Shown here: piece by piece, positions 46,865 through 56,083 of the stretch
Position numbering within the stretch: the stretch's first letter is position 1
Layout of the letters: each line of letters opens with the position of its first letter
Assembly: GCF_030547075.1 (NCBI RefSeq)
Contig: NZ_JAUOQH010000009.1
Location: 124,001 to 188,000, forward strand
Length of the DNA: 64,000 nt
Reading direction: 5' to 3'
Source of the DNA: Alteromonas sp. 1_MG-2023
Lineage (GTDB): Bacteria; Pseudomonadota; Gammaproteobacteria; Enterobacterales; Alteromonadaceae
Notes under the pieces: model-generated
Told to the model about the DNA's origin: nothing
Databases searched by the model: none
What the model saw: only the letters and a program-made list of their open reading frames with translations
Translations under genes and position numbers: made by a program

Positions 46865-47584
46865 AATGTATACCTCTCCTTAAAAATATCGTGTTGTTGG
46901 GCGCTAAAAGCGCTTATTAAATAGTAAACAAGTTTTCACTGTTTAAACAAATTCACAGCAACGCTTTGCACAGTAACATTGCATATTAAAGCAATGCTAT
47001 TAAAAATAGGATTTTTGTTATGTGATATCATCACGTTCGTAGCTTAAATGCTTGGCTACAGTAAGCAATAGTAATTGGAGATAGCTTTTATCTATCAAGG
47101 GTTAAGGCGCTGGGGGGAATGTGTGGTACCTGTTGTTAGTGCTTTACCAACAAAATTATTGCTGTACCAACGGATTTGATAAACGTGTGAGTAATTATAT
47201 AAAAATGAGTTCAGAAATAGGCCTCTAATCGCCGTCAGGCTGAACGTTCGGCGGGGCGGGGTTGTTAGCCCTTTAACCTGTAAGCCCTGTAACCTGTTTG
47301 GACAGGGCAATTGAAACGGATATTGCTAAGGTAAAATGAACAAACAGCACCATTATTAAAACACTTAAAAAACTGAGTTCAGCCAAGGTGTTTTTTACCT
47401 ATTATGCAAAAAGGACAATAAAGAGCCAGCTAGCATCAATATGGCAAATAAAACCAAAGCAGTTTTAATGTTTGCAAATGAATTAGGCATTGGCTCTTTA
47501 GCCCTGAATTTACTATGTATCTATTCACTTTATATTTATTATTACATCGTCGTTAACGATATACATATCACTACTTATGTAAAT
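46865..47584. other. 720-base stretch without a convincing gene
   Basis: Short repeated patches occur (CCTGTAAGCCCTGTAACCTG near 47275-47300). A 49-codon frame at 47441-47590 on the plus strand encodes a hydrophobic peptide but lacks a ribosome-binding site and overlaps the XRE gene end. A G-rich patch around 47250 contains GGTTGTTAGCC, which resembles an attC end but has no partner. The rest is AT-rich with no recognised function. Confidence 0.4.
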
Positions 47585-48052
47585 CTATAGTTTCCTACCA
47601 AGCCTTTTTTCAATCTGACGCTTCTCCCAATTTGCACCAAAAAAATTAATAACTTCAAAAGCACTTAAGCCGTGGCTAAGAATACCAATGCCCCAGCCAA
47701 AGGCAGGCCATATTGCCCAGATGTAACTTGAATTGGTCGCCAGATTTAAAACGAACAGTAAACTGATAACGATTAAATAAGTGACTAAGTGAGAATAGAA
47801 ACTCTTAATTGCACGTACTTGATCTATTACCGCTTGCTCTTCATTCGTAAAGTTTATATCGCTTGCCATGGTAGGTTCCTTTTGTAGTTCCGACACGCTT
47901 AAGTCAAAAGCAGCGGCAAGGGATTTAAGAGATTCAAGACCTGGTTTTTGACCTCGTTCAATTCGCTGTATGGTTCGAATACTTAAACCACTCACTTCAG
48001 CTAATTGCTCTTGAGACCAGCCTTTTTTTAGTCGATATTTCCTAACTATCAT
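47585..48052 (-). CDS. XRE-family regulator with 2TM domain
   Basis: The 155-residue protein has an N-terminal Cro/C1-type helix-turn-helix (about 5-58: LKKGWSQEQLAEVSGLSIRTIQRIERGQ) and a C-terminal two-membrane-segment domain (2TM, about 78-150). The latter has the conserved FYSHLVTYLIV and WAIWPAFGWGIGILSHG. This fusion is widespread and thought to be a membrane-tethered regulator. The target is unknown. Confidence 0.87.
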   Translation of the reverse strand: MIVRKYRLKKGWSQEQLAEVSGLSIRTIQRIERGQKPGLESLKSLAAAFDLSVSELQKEPTMASDINFTNEEQAVIDQVRAIKSFYSHLVTYLIVISLLFVLNLATNSSYIWAIWPAFGWGIGILSHGLSAFEVINFFGANWEKRQIEKRLGRKL

Positions 48053-48245
48053 CTCTTTTATCCTTATCGCTGTATCAGCCTGAACGTTATCTTCTACAAA
48101 ACATTTTCACCACGTCATATACCTGACAGTATTGTGACAGTGTATAAATATCAATAGGTTATGAATTCACGGGTGACTTAACTAATTTCAGTTTCGGTAA
48201 TAAAAACCAAATGGCGTACCATCAATATTCGCCGTTTGTTAAAGG

Positions 48246-48506
48246 TTACTTGCGACTGAGCTTATTTGACATGCTAAAAGGAGAATAAGTGAAAGGGTTA
48301 ATACTGAATTTTGCCGCAAACCAGGAGCTCCAAGCTAAATACATTACAGCTACCCCTTTAGATAATTCGAGTAAACTTTGCAGTAAATCAGGCAGAGCAA
48401 CTAACGAACCTATAATAAGAATACCGCCAAAGAAAAAGAAAGTAGCGGCAGCGAAGTATGCACATGCTTTTGTGACAGGGTGGAATGAAGGTGGTTGCTC
48501 GCTCAT
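48246..48506 (-). CDS. Small two-segment membrane protein
   Basis: The 86-residue product has two hydrophobic segments (about 12-38 and 45-66) and a basic C-terminus. AAAAAGGAC lies eight bases before the ATG, which favours this strand over an overlapping plus-strand frame (48289-48537) with a Lys-rich, unstructured product. No family was recognised. Confidence 0.6.
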   Translation of the reverse strand: MSEQPPSFHPVTKACAYFAAATFFFFGGILIIGSLVALPDLLQSLLELSKGVAVMYLAWSSWFAAKFSINPFTYSPFSMSNKLSRK

Positions 48507-48984
48507 AAAAAAGTCCTTTTTTAAATTTGTAAATTAACCATTTTTACATCGATTGAATGAAGCAGCAGATTTATTCGTAAGTTGTGCATACCAAGTTTAT
48601 TAGGTCACAATATGTGATCAATACAAAGGCAGATAAGAAATATTATTATGCGCAATCTTATTAGTTAATATCGACTATAAAATAGGTTTTGTCTATGGGG
48701 CTTAGAAAATCAAATGGGTAATACTTTTAATGCAATTGTTCACGCCCTTAACTAATAAACTAATTGCAGATAGAGAGGTAATTAGTAATTACCTTTACTA
48801 CTTTTCACAAAGAGGGGAGGCCTTTTGAAACCCTGAGGTATTAGTTCTTGTTAGATTTATCTGAACTAAACATGCCACAAAGAGCCGTTAGTACCCCTGA
48901 CACAGAGTCTTCTATAGCATCAGTGCTTGGGGCACTTTTATTACCATAAACTGAGTTAGGCTCTTGTTTCTATTGGCAATTAAA
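48507..48984. other. Intergenic stretch, possible gene remnant
   Basis: No intact gene is seen. On the minus strand around 48857-48965 a 42-codon frame without a start codon reads like protein (contains SAPSTDAIEDSVSGVLTALC), which could be the end of a decayed gene. The remainder is AT-rich. Confidence 0.35.
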
Positions 48985-49665
48985 TCAGACTTGCCCCCAC
49001 TGTCGCAACAGGTTGTGATATACCCCTGTTAGCTGCACTATTTCTGGGCTATCGTTGAGATTTTGTCGTAATGCTTGTATCGCCATGTCCATGTTGTACA
49101 AAATACTACGCCTTTCATCACTTGGCACCATACTTTGCAGCCAAAAGAAAGACGCTAGGCGTCGTCCTTTGGTAACTGGAGTCACTCTATGTAAGCTAGT
49201 CGATGGGTACAACACCATATCACCAGCTTCAAATTTAATGCTTTGAGAACCATACGTATCCTCAATAACTAACTCTCCACCTTCGTACTCATCAGGCTCT
49301 GAAATAAATAGTGTCATCGATAAGTCGGTACGAACTTTTACCGGCGTGCCTGGAACCTGTCTAATAGCATTATCAACGTGCGTTCCAAAAGCATGTCCGC
49401 CTTGATAACAGTTAAATAAAGGGGGAAATATTTTGTTCGGCAAGGCTGCTGATAAAAATTGATTGTTACGAGAAAGGGCCAGTAAAATCATATCGCCTAA
49501 CTTGCGAGCGGACTCTGAATTTTCTGGTATCTGTAAGTTATTTTTTGCTTGAGAACTCTGATAGCCAGCTGTGACATTGCCATCGGTCCAATCAGCCTGC
49601 AGCATAATGCTTTTTATTTCGCTTACTTGTTCTTTATTTAATACCGATGGAATTTTTACTAACAA
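48985..49665 (-). CDS. PKHD-type Fe(II)/2-oxoglutarate hydroxylase (PiuC-like)
   Basis: The 226-residue protein starts [18 protein letters not shown] and has the iron-binding HxD in GTHVDNAI (near 98) and the distal His in [19 protein letters not shown], with the 2-oxoglutarate-binding Arg nearby. This family (YbiX/PiuC) is nearly always encoded beside catecholate-type siderophore receptors, as here. It acts in the cytoplasm on an unknown substrate linked to iron uptake. The start is TTG with GGGAGT upstream. It follows the receptor gene, separated by a terminator-like hairpin. Confidence 0.9.
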   Translation of the reverse strand: MLVKIPSVLNKEQVSEIKSIMLQADWTDGNVTAGYQSSQAKNNLQIPENSESARKLGDMILLALSRNNQFLSAALPNKIFPPLFNCYQGGHAFGTHVDNAIRQVPGTPVKVRTDLSMTLFISEPDEYEGGELVIEDTYGSQSIKFEAGDMVLYPSTSLHRVTPVTKGRRLASFFWLQSMVPSDERRSILYNMDMAIQALRQNLNDSPEIVQLTGVYHNLLRQWGQV

Positions 49666-49696
49666 GCGTATTTACTCCCGTGTTTATTAAAAACAA

Positions 49697-49716
49697 AACC
49701 GGACATTAATCCGGTT
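49697..49716 (-). terminator. Rho-independent terminator between receptor and hydroxylase genes
   Basis: On the minus strand AACCGGA pairs with TCCGGTT and is followed by TTGTTTTTAAT. It lies 90 bases after the receptor stop and 30 bases before the hydroxylase start, so the second gene may be expressed at a lower level by read-through. Confidence 0.75.
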
Positions 49717-49806
49717 CTGTATGTAACATTATTCATTATTTGCATATTAACGTTATGCAGGATACGTCCCTATATCCCAGTTAATATGTCATACCCTTAA
49801 CTAAAC

Positions 49807-52002
49807 TTAAAATGAATAACTTGCATTAAGACCGAAGTAACGACCTTCGCCAGGTACGAAATGTCCGCCACCAAGTTGGTCAATATAGTCTTCGTCAGTT
49901 AGGTTGGTACCGTTAAGTTGCAAGTTCAATTTTTCATTCACTTGATATGAAACCATCATATCAAACAACCAATAATCGTCAGCAATTTCACGACCAGAAG
50001 TGCTAGCACTGTTGTATCTTTCATCCATGTATTGTGTACCAAGACCAAACTGAATCGCGTCAGTTAAATCATAGCTTGCCCATAGGCTGAACGAATTTTC
50101 TGGCGTACTTGGTAATTCATTACCAATTTGCTCTACGTCTTCACCTGTAGCGCTAATTACTTCACTGTCTTGGAAAGTATAAGCAGCAGATACTTGAAGC
50201 TCGTCTGTGATTTGACCAACAATTCCAAGCTCTAAACCGTCAACTCTTTGCTCGCCATTTAGTGCGTCACCGTCGAAATCTGGGTCGTCAGAAATAGCGT
50301 TTGTTTTTTCGCTGCGGAAGATAGCGGCATTAGCAAACACTAGACCGTCAAATAGCTCCCATTTAGTACCTAGCTCATAACTTACAATTTTTTCAGGGTC
50401 TAGGTCTGCAGCATTACTACGAGTCGAAACTGTTAAGCTCTCTGCAGATGGCGTAAATGAATTACCTGCACCAAAATATACAGAACCGTTTGGAGCTGGC
50501 TTGTAAACTAGGCCAACATTCCAGCTTAGTTCTCTTTCTTCAGCGTCAAGAGTAACAGTAGGATCTTCACCATCTTGATCATAGAAATATTCAGTTTCGA
50601 ATATGTCATAACGCAAACCAGCGGTTAATTCCCACTGTGGGTCGAAGGTTATAGTATCGAAAATATAAATAGCCGTTGTGTCGCCAGTCGCTTCACTGTT
50701 TTTACCAGTACGAGCGTACTCACCGGTGAATTCAACAAATGAATCAGGGTTATATAAGTCTACTAACTCTGGGGTGCTATCTAAGTTGTCGTCAACAACA
50801 TCGGTATAGTTCCAACGATCAAATTTTTCGCGGCTAAGTTCAACACCGGTCACGATGTCATGAGTGGTGTTACCAAGTTGATAGCTAGTTAATAAATCTA
50901 ATTGCACTACCGTGAGTGAGTTTTCAGTATCGCGAGTTTTCTCATCACTTAAACGTACATCTGTCGATGTTGAGTTATCGAGAAAGCGTGGTGCAGTTAC
51001 CACGTTCAATCGTTCAACAGAACCCGTTCTAAATTGTGCGCGCAAAGTTGTTTCTTCGGTTAAATCGTTTTCATACTTAATCGTAAGCGATTTGGCAGTG
51101 ATGTCTTCGAAATCACGGTATACGTTACCGTAAAAATTATCAAAATCTACCGGCGGCGCAGTACCTACGTAATCTGCTAGTTCAGCCACTGGCGTTGAGC
51201 CATTAGACACCCAAGGAATACCATAATCTGGCATATTGTCTTGTTCTTGGTATTCAGCATTAACGGTTAAACGAGAGTCGCTATCTATGTTAGTTACCAA
51301 TGAACCAGCAATGGCTTGTTTTGAGTTAAATACTTCATCACGGCCAGCTACATCAGCATCGTCAGCTAATACGTTAACCCTAATAGCAGTGTCATTACCT
51401 ACCATGATATTTGTATCTAACTGTGCGCGGTAATCACTTTCAGTACCCAAACGTAAACTTACGTCAGTAAACTCTTCTAGCTTAGCGGTTTTACTTTGTA
51501 AGTTGATAATCCCGCCCGCAGAACCACGACCATACATGGCAGAACTAGGACCTTTAACTACTTCAATTGCTTCAACATTGTAAGTATCGCGGTAATACCC
51601 AGATACGTCTCTTACACCGTCTACTAAAATGCTATTGGTAGCACTAAAGCCACGAATATTCATACTGTCGCCTGGAGGAGCACCACCTTCACCAGCGGCC
51701 AATGAAATCCCAGGAACACCTCTTAAAGCGTCTTGTAAGCTATCAACGTTACGATCTTTCATCATTGATTGAGGGATAACGGTAATCGTTTTAGCTGTGT
51801 CTAATAGAGGCTGCGTGTATTTAACTGAAGTTGAGTTATCTACTTTGTAGCTTTCTTCAGTTTGCGCTGTCGCTTTTGCTGTAGGTAACTGTTGGCTTTC
51901 TTGTGCAACAGCAGCGCCAAATGGCAAAACAGTCGCCATCGCTAACGTAATGGAACTACGCTTGAATTTCTTTAGTGAGGGATTGTTCATTGTGTTTTCC
52001 AT
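49807..52002 (-). CDS. TonB-dependent siderophore receptor (catecholate type, Fiu/PiuA-like)
   Basis: The 731-residue outer-membrane receptor has a signal peptide ending AVA-QE (about 35), a TonB-box-proximal region and a plug domain (about 60-165). The plug shows TITVIPQSMMKDRNVDSLQD, VPGISLAAGEGG, NIRGF and YGRGSAGGIIN. A 22-strand barrel ends in the aromatic C-terminus YFGLNASYSF. It should import ferric siderophores or catechol iron. A GGAG site precedes the first ATG. A Fur-like element lies upstream and a TonB2 operon is divergent, so the genes probably share iron control. Confidence 0.93.
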   Translation of the reverse strand: MENTMNNPSLKKFKRSSITLAMATVLPFGAAVAQESQQLPTAKATAQTEESYKVDNSTSVKYTQPLLDTAKTITVIPQSMMKDRNVDSLQDALRGVPGISLAAGEGGAPPGDSMNIRGFSATNSILVDGVRDVSGYYRDTYNVEAIEVVKGPSSAMYGRGSAGGIINLQSKTAKLEEFTDVSLRLGTESDYRAQLDTNIMVGNDTAIRVNVLADDADVAGRDEVFNSKQAIAGSLVTNIDSDSRLTVNAEYQEQDNMPDYGIPWVSNGSTPVAELADYVGTAPPVDFDNFYGNVYRDFEDITAKSLTIKYENDLTEETTLRAQFRTGSVERLNVVTAPRFLDNSTSTDVRLSDEKTRDTENSLTVVQLDLLTSYQLGNTTHDIVTGVELSREKFDRWNYTDVVDDNLDSTPELVDLYNPDSFVEFTGEYARTGKNSEATGDTTAIYIFDTITFDPQWELTAGLRYDIFETEYFYDQDGEDPTVTLDAEERELSWNVGLVYKPAPNGSVYFGAGNSFTPSAESLTVSTRSNAADLDPEKIVSYELGTKWELFDGLVFANAAIFRSEKTNAISDDPDFDGDALNGEQRVDGLELGIVGQITDELQVSAAYTFQDSEVISATGEDVEQIGNELPSTPENSFSLWASYDLTDAIQFGLGTQYMDERYNSASTSGREIADDYWLFDMMVSYQVNEKLNLQLNGTNLTDEDYIDQLGGGHFVPGEGRYFGLNASYSF

Positions 52003-52068
52003 TAAAGCATTCTCCGTTTGAGTATGTTTGTATTTTTTTCGGAGCGAAGATTATCATGATTTAATGCT

Positions 52069-52093
52069 AATGCAAGTAGTTATCATTTGCATT
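52069..52093. promoter_or_regulatory. Fur-like operator candidate
   Basis: An inverted repeat AATGCAA ... TTGCATT surrounds GTAGTTATCAT, and GATTATCATGATTTAAT lies about 15 bases to its left. Both resemble half-matches to the Fur consensus (GATAATGATAATCATTATC). The site is between the siderophore receptor and the TonB2 operon, where Fur control would be expected. Confidence 0.55.
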
Positions 52094-52199
52094 GTTTGCT
52101 TTATTCGCAATAGTATGGATAATAAACTTATGATTTAAATGGGCCTATCGAGATCGAGCTACTTAGCTCATCGTTTGTGATTAGTAAGAGAGACAGCAG

Positions 52200-53102
52200 T
52201 TGAACGATGTAAGAACATTATCCGATTTAACATTAAAAACGTTTAGCCAATCGATCAGTTCCTTCCGCTCCAGAAGCGCATATTTAGTTAGTAAAATTAG
52301 GGGAGTTAAAGGCTTAGCAACGCGACCTTTAATTTTTAGTGGCTTAGGTAGTTTATTGTTCGGTGCAAGTGCCTTAACGTTCGCTCAAGCTGCTGACTTA
52401 ACTCAAATAGATAGACTCACTCAGCAATGGCTAGATATTCAGCGTCAAACAAGCCAGCTAGTGGTCGACTGGCAAAGTAGTGAACCTGTGTTACAGCAGA
52501 GAGTGACACTACTAAGTGCAGAAAAAAAACAGTTACAAGAGATACTGAATCAAAGCAAAGATAGCCAAGAGGATGTGACTAAGCGGCGCACAGAGTTGTT
52601 ACAACAGCAGTCAAATCTTGAGCAACAACAAGCCGCCTTAGCCAATAAATTAAGCTTGCTAGAAGACCAAGTTACGCATTTTAGTAATTTGTTACCGCCG
52701 CCACTGCAAAATGCGTGGGCACAGCAGCAAATCAGCACCTCTGACGACAACGATACCTCTAAAAATTTACAAGCAGCTTTGGGCAAATTAAATAGTTTGA
52801 TGGATTTCCAAAAACGCATTTCCGTGCATGAAGGGCCTATTTCTTTGTCTTCAGAAGGCGAGGTTATGGTGAAACAGCTTTATCTAGGAGTAAGTGCGGC
52901 TTGGTTTGTCAGCGCTGATGGAAAGCTAACAGGGCAGGGATTAGTGAAAGACGGGCAGTGGATGTGGGTTGAAGACCCGTCATTAAGCGGTGATGAAATC
53001 ATGAAAGCCATAGATATATTTGAAAGACGTAAGCAAGCTGACTTTATTGAGCTTCCAGTTCGCCTTACTCGCTTAGAAACACCATCAGGTAATGCACAAT
53101 GA
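52200..53102 (+). CDS. DUF3450 periplasmic coiled-coil protein of TonB2 operon
   Basis: The 300-residue protein has a signal/anchor segment near 44-64, a long coiled coil rich in Gln, Glu and Leu (about 65-155), and a compact C-terminal part with FQKRISVHEGPI, LYLGVSAAWFVSADG and the final IFERRKQADFIELPVRL. This is the DUF3450 family, found first in TonB2/TtpC operons of Vibrio, Shewanella and Alteromonas. It probably assists the TtpC complex in the periplasm. The best start is TTG at 52200, since no ATG precedes the signal segment. It overlaps the next gene by four bases. Confidence 0.82.
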   Translation: MNDVRTLSDLTLKTFSQSISSFRSRSAYLVSKIRGVKGLATRPLIFSGLGSLLFGASALTFAQAADLTQIDRLTQQWLDIQRQTSQLVVDWQSSEPVLQQRVTLLSAEKKQLQEILNQSKDSQEDVTKRRTELLQQQSNLEQQQAALANKLSLLEDQVTHFSNLLPPPLQNAWAQQQISTSDDNDTSKNLQAALGKLNSLMDFQKRISVHEGPISLSSEGEVMVKQLYLGVSAAWFVSADGKLTGQGLVKDGQWMWVEDPSLSGDEIMKAIDIFERRKQADFIELPVRLTRLETPSGNAQ

Positions 53103-54577
53103 AAAATAATTTTAAGGTGCGAGTATCCAAAAAATTTCATTTCTTAGCTTTATTGATTGCTTTATTCGCTAATTCTTCATTACAGGCTCAAGAACAAATA
53201 ACAGCAGACTTATTAAAGAAAATAAGCACAGCTGAGCAGGAATTATTGAAAACCGAGAAAAGCGTGGCAAATCAGCGTAGAAAATTGGCAAATCAGTTAT
53301 CTACGTTAGAAGCCGAGGTTTTAGTTTTACGTGAAAAAACTGCCGCGGTAAGGCGTCTTGCTGATGAAAAAACCTTAAGCTTATCACAACTCGAGAATCG
53401 GTTAAAAACTTGGAATCAGCAACAAGCTTATCAGCAAGGGTTGTTACAACGTTTTCTACAGCAACAAGATGATGGCAGCAATCAACCTATTCTAAATGAT
53501 GTGTCACTTTCAAATAAGCTTGAAAAGGTGCTAACAAGCAGCCAGCAATTTGAGCGGAACTTCTCGCCGTCGTGGCAACAATCTAAAGTAATTTTACCTA
53601 GTGGTGATATTACTCAACTGGCAACCTTGTCTATGGGGCCTATTTCTTGGTATTGGAATGAAGCTACGGGAAAAGCCGGTATTGCCAGCAAGTTGGAAAA
53701 CGAAGCGGGTCTGTTGCAAAGCGATATGCAATTTCAAGATTCAGATAGCAGCACTATTCGTGAATTATACAATCAAGAAAAAGGGTCTGTCGTATTCGAC
53801 CCAACGATGAATCGCGCCATGGCTCGCCAGCAGCATTCAGAAAGCTTTTTTGAGCATGTAGTGAAGGGCGGAAAATGGGCTATTCCTATTGTGTTTTTTG
53901 CTGTATTTGCATTGAGCATCGCGTTAATAAAAGTAACCCAGCTAGGTCGTTTATCTAAAGTTATTCGATTTACCCCATCAATATTGTCCAACGCACTCGC
54001 TAATAATGGCAGGCATAGTGAGGGCGCCGCACAACCTAAAGTGTTCACTAAGGTGCAGGGAATGCAGCAACGTTTGTTAGAAATAGCGTTAAACGCTAAG
54101 TCTACTAACGAACGTGACGACCAACTATTCATGCAACTTCAAGATGATAAGACCCGATTAGAACGCTGGATAGGGGCTATTGGAATAACCGCTGCAGTAT
54201 CGCCATTGTTAGGTTTACTTGGAACCGTGAGCGGTATGATAGAAACTTTCAAAATGATGACATTGTTTGGCTCAGGCGATCCAGAAGTCGTATCTGGAGG
54301 TATTGCTCAAGCCCTAGTCACGACCGAATTAGGTTTAGTTGTCGCCATTCCTGCACTTATTTTAAATGCGTTACTCTCTCGAAAAGCCAAGTCTTACTAT
54401 AACGAGCTAGAAAGCTTTGCCATTTTACTAAGTAAATCTGGTGAACAGGTCGACGTTGAAGAAAATCAGTCCTTAGCCAACGAGCCTGTAAGTAAAAAAC
54501 AAGCAAAAGAAGCGTCTACGACACAAGAATATAGTGGTTCTAACGTGTCGCTAAATGATGCGATGAGTACCAATTAG
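53099..54577 (+). CDS. TtpC-like MotA/TolQ/ExbB-family protein
   Basis: The 492-residue protein has a signal peptide (1-30, ending LQAQEQ), a coiled coil (about 35-120), a periplasmic globular part (about 120-245) and a MotA/TolQ/ExbB domain with three membrane segments (about 262-440). That domain includes GITAAVSPLLGLLGTVSGMIETF and GGIAQALVTTELGLVVAIP. TtpC proteins are extra subunits needed by TonB2 systems of Vibrio. Stop and start codons overlap with both neighbours, indicating a single translation-coupled operon. Confidence 0.87.
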   Translation: MKNNFKVRVSKKFHFLALLIALFANSSLQAQEQITADLLKKISTAEQELLKTEKSVANQRRKLANQLSTLEAEVLVLREKTAAVRRLADEKTLSLSQLENRLKTWNQQQAYQQGLLQRFLQQQDDGSNQPILNDVSLSNKLEKVLTSSQQFERNFSPSWQQSKVILPSGDITQLATLSMGPISWYWNEATGKAGIASKLENEAGLLQSDMQFQDSDSSTIRELYNQEKGSVVFDPTMNRAMARQQHSESFFEHVVKGGKWAIPIVFFAVFALSIALIKVTQLGRLSKVIRFTPSILSNALANNGRHSEGAAQPKVFTKVQGMQQRLLEIALNAKSTNERDDQLFMQLQDDKTRLERWIGAIGITAAVSPLLGLLGTVSGMIETFKMMTLFGSGDPEVVSGGIAQALVTTELGLVVAIPALILNALLSRKAKSYYNELESFAILLSKSGEQVDVEENQSLANEPVSKKQAKEASTTQEYSGSNVSLNDAMSTN

Positions 54578-54972
54578 TGTTTGAGCAAATATACGGGAAC
54601 TGGGTGTGCTGGGGCATTTTGGGCTTAGCGTTGATTTGCTATTACCAGCTATCAATCAGTTACATCATGTCTTTAGGCGCGTCTGAAAAAGCAGGCGTTG
54701 ATATCGAAAACCTTCAGATACAACAAAGAACCACTGGAATATTAATTGGCGCATTACCTTTATTAGGCTTATTGGGCACAATTATAGGCTTGCTCGATTG
54801 CTTTATAGGTATTGCCAGCCAAGGTGCGAGTAATGAATTAGTTAGTGCCGGTATAGCCGATGCACTGCTTACCACACAACTTGGATTAGTTTGTGCCATT
54901 CCCGCATGGTTGATACATGCCTATGTTCGTTCAGTTCACGCGTCATTTATTCCAAAAGAATTATCGAGATAA
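54577..54972 (+). CDS. exbB: ExbB2-like proton-channel subunit
   Basis: The 131-residue short MotA/TolQ/ExbB protein has the core TGILIGALPLLGLLGTIIGLLDCF and AGIADALLTTQLGLVCAIPAW, which form the channel-lining helices. At 131 residues it is shorter than ordinary ExbB (about 240), as usual for TonB2-type ExbB. The start is GTG overlapping the TtpC stop by one base. It works with ExbD to energise TonB using the proton gradient. Confidence 0.86.
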   Translation: MFEQIYGNWVCWGILGLALICYYQLSISYIMSLGASEKAGVDIENLQIQQRTTGILIGALPLLGLLGTIIGLLDCFIGIASQGASNELVSAGIADALLTTQLGLVCAIPAWLIHAYVRSVHASFIPKELSR

Positions 54973-54974
54973 CT

Positions 54975-55382
54975 ATGCCAAGAAGATTACAAAGACGTTT
55001 GGAACAGCAAGCTGAACAAGGTATAGACATGTCACCCTTATTGGATGTGGTGTTCATCTTGCTGATATTTTTTATTGTGACCACGGTATTTGTGAAAGAA
55101 ACTGGCGTTGAAGTAGACAAACCTCAGGCCATTTCTATTCAGAAAATGGAACAAACCGCCATTTTATTAGCGATTACAAGTAATGGTGAGGTGTTTTACG
55201 ATGGAAGTAATGTAGGTGTTGCCGGTGTAAGAAGTATTGTTGAGCAACTACAACGCCGTGAACCTAGGCCTGTAGTTATACAAGCCGACAAAACCGTACC
55301 CACCGAACTACTACTTGAAGTCATAGACGGCGCTAAGCTGGCTGGTGCGAAAACTGTTAATTTGGCGGCACTAAAGGGATGA
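54975..55382 (+). CDS. exbD: ExbD2-like proton-channel subunit
   Basis: The 135-residue protein has one membrane segment (about 21-40) preceded by the charged DMSPLLDVVFILLIFFIVTT motif, in which the Asp is the proton-carrying residue of ExbD/TolR. A periplasmic domain ends in the LEVIDGAKLAGAKTVNLA block. The frame is open 28 codons upstream, but the start is placed at the ATG two bases after the exbB stop. Confidence 0.88.
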   Translation: MPRRLQRRLEQQAEQGIDMSPLLDVVFILLIFFIVTTVFVKETGVEVDKPQAISIQKMEQTAILLAITSNGEVFYDGSNVGVAGVRSIVEQLQRREPRPVVIQADKTVPTELLLEVIDGAKLAGAKTVNLAALKG

Positions 55383-56083
55383 CTCGAAATACTCAACCCC
55401 CGCTAGATTTAGCAAATGACGAGGGTAAAACTAACGCGTCATTCAAGGTTAAGCGTTTTCGGTTTGTTTCCAAAACCCAGGCTATGGCGAGTGTGGCTAG
55501 TATCATTATTTTGTCACTGGCTTTGTTAACACTGTGGGTTGGTCATGGCTTGAGTGAAACGCCAGAAAAAACGGTAATGGTAAGAGAATTAACAGTGGCA
55601 ACACCTCCACCACCTCCACCGCCTCCTGTGGTTCAGCAACAAGCTGAGCAAGCACCTGTTACCGTTCAGGTTGAAGGCGCTGGTGCAAGTGTGCAAATGG
55701 TTAAAGTGACTCAAGAAATTGTAATCGATAAACCGGATATGCCCAATTTCAAACCTCAAGAAACCCAATGGCAATCGTTGGAGGTTGATTGGGATGCGCT
55801 TGAACTCAGTGATTTAGACGGCCTTCCGAGTTTACTTACCATCCTTAGGGTTAAATGGCCAAAAAGCTTAAGCCGTAAAGGAATAAAAAAAGCGTTGGTT
55901 AAGCTTGATGTCATTATTGACGAACACGGCCAGGTGTCATTGGTTGATATTGTATCGAACCCTTATCCTCAATTAGAAAGTGAAATTAAGAGTTTAGTGC
56001 GCCGTACTAAATTCACCGCACCACAAAAAGACGGGCAACCAGCGAGAGCGCGATTTATATGGCCTGTAGAAATTAGCTCATGA
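55379..56083 (+). CDS. tonB: TonB2-like energy transducer
   Basis: The 234-residue protein has an N-terminal membrane anchor (about 37-58), a periplasmic linker with a run of eight prolines (near 76-83) and a C-terminal TonB domain (about 150-232) with VKLDVIIDEHGQVSLVDIVSNP and FTAPQKDGQPARARFIWPVEI. It carries energy from ExbB-ExbD to outer-membrane receptors. The linker is short, as in TonB2 proteins. Overlapping ATGA junctions exist at both ends. Confidence 0.88.
   Translation: MTRNTQPPLDLANDEGKTNASFKVKRFRFVSKTQAMASVASIIILSLALLTLWVGHGLSETPEKTVMVRELTVATPPPPPPPPVVQQQAEQAPVTVQVEGAGASVQMVKVTQEIVIDKPDMPNFKPQETQWQSLEVDWDALELSDLDGLPSLLTILRVKWPKSLSRKGIKKALVKLDVIIDEHGQVSLVDIVSNPYPQLESEIKSLVRRTKFTAPQKDGQPARARFIWPVEISS

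Noticed and set aside
47240..47310. Possible isolated attC or repeat near the XRE gene
   Set aside because: A GGTTGTTAGCC patch is present, but no matching opposite core or hairpin was found.
47441..47590. 49-codon hydrophobic frame
   Set aside because: There is no ribosome-binding site near the ATG and it overlaps the end of the XRE/2TM gene; kept only as a remark in the intergenic entry.
48289..48537. Plus-strand 82-residue Lys-rich frame
   Set aside because: It is antisense to a small membrane protein gene that has a good ribosome-binding site and proper hydrophobic segments.
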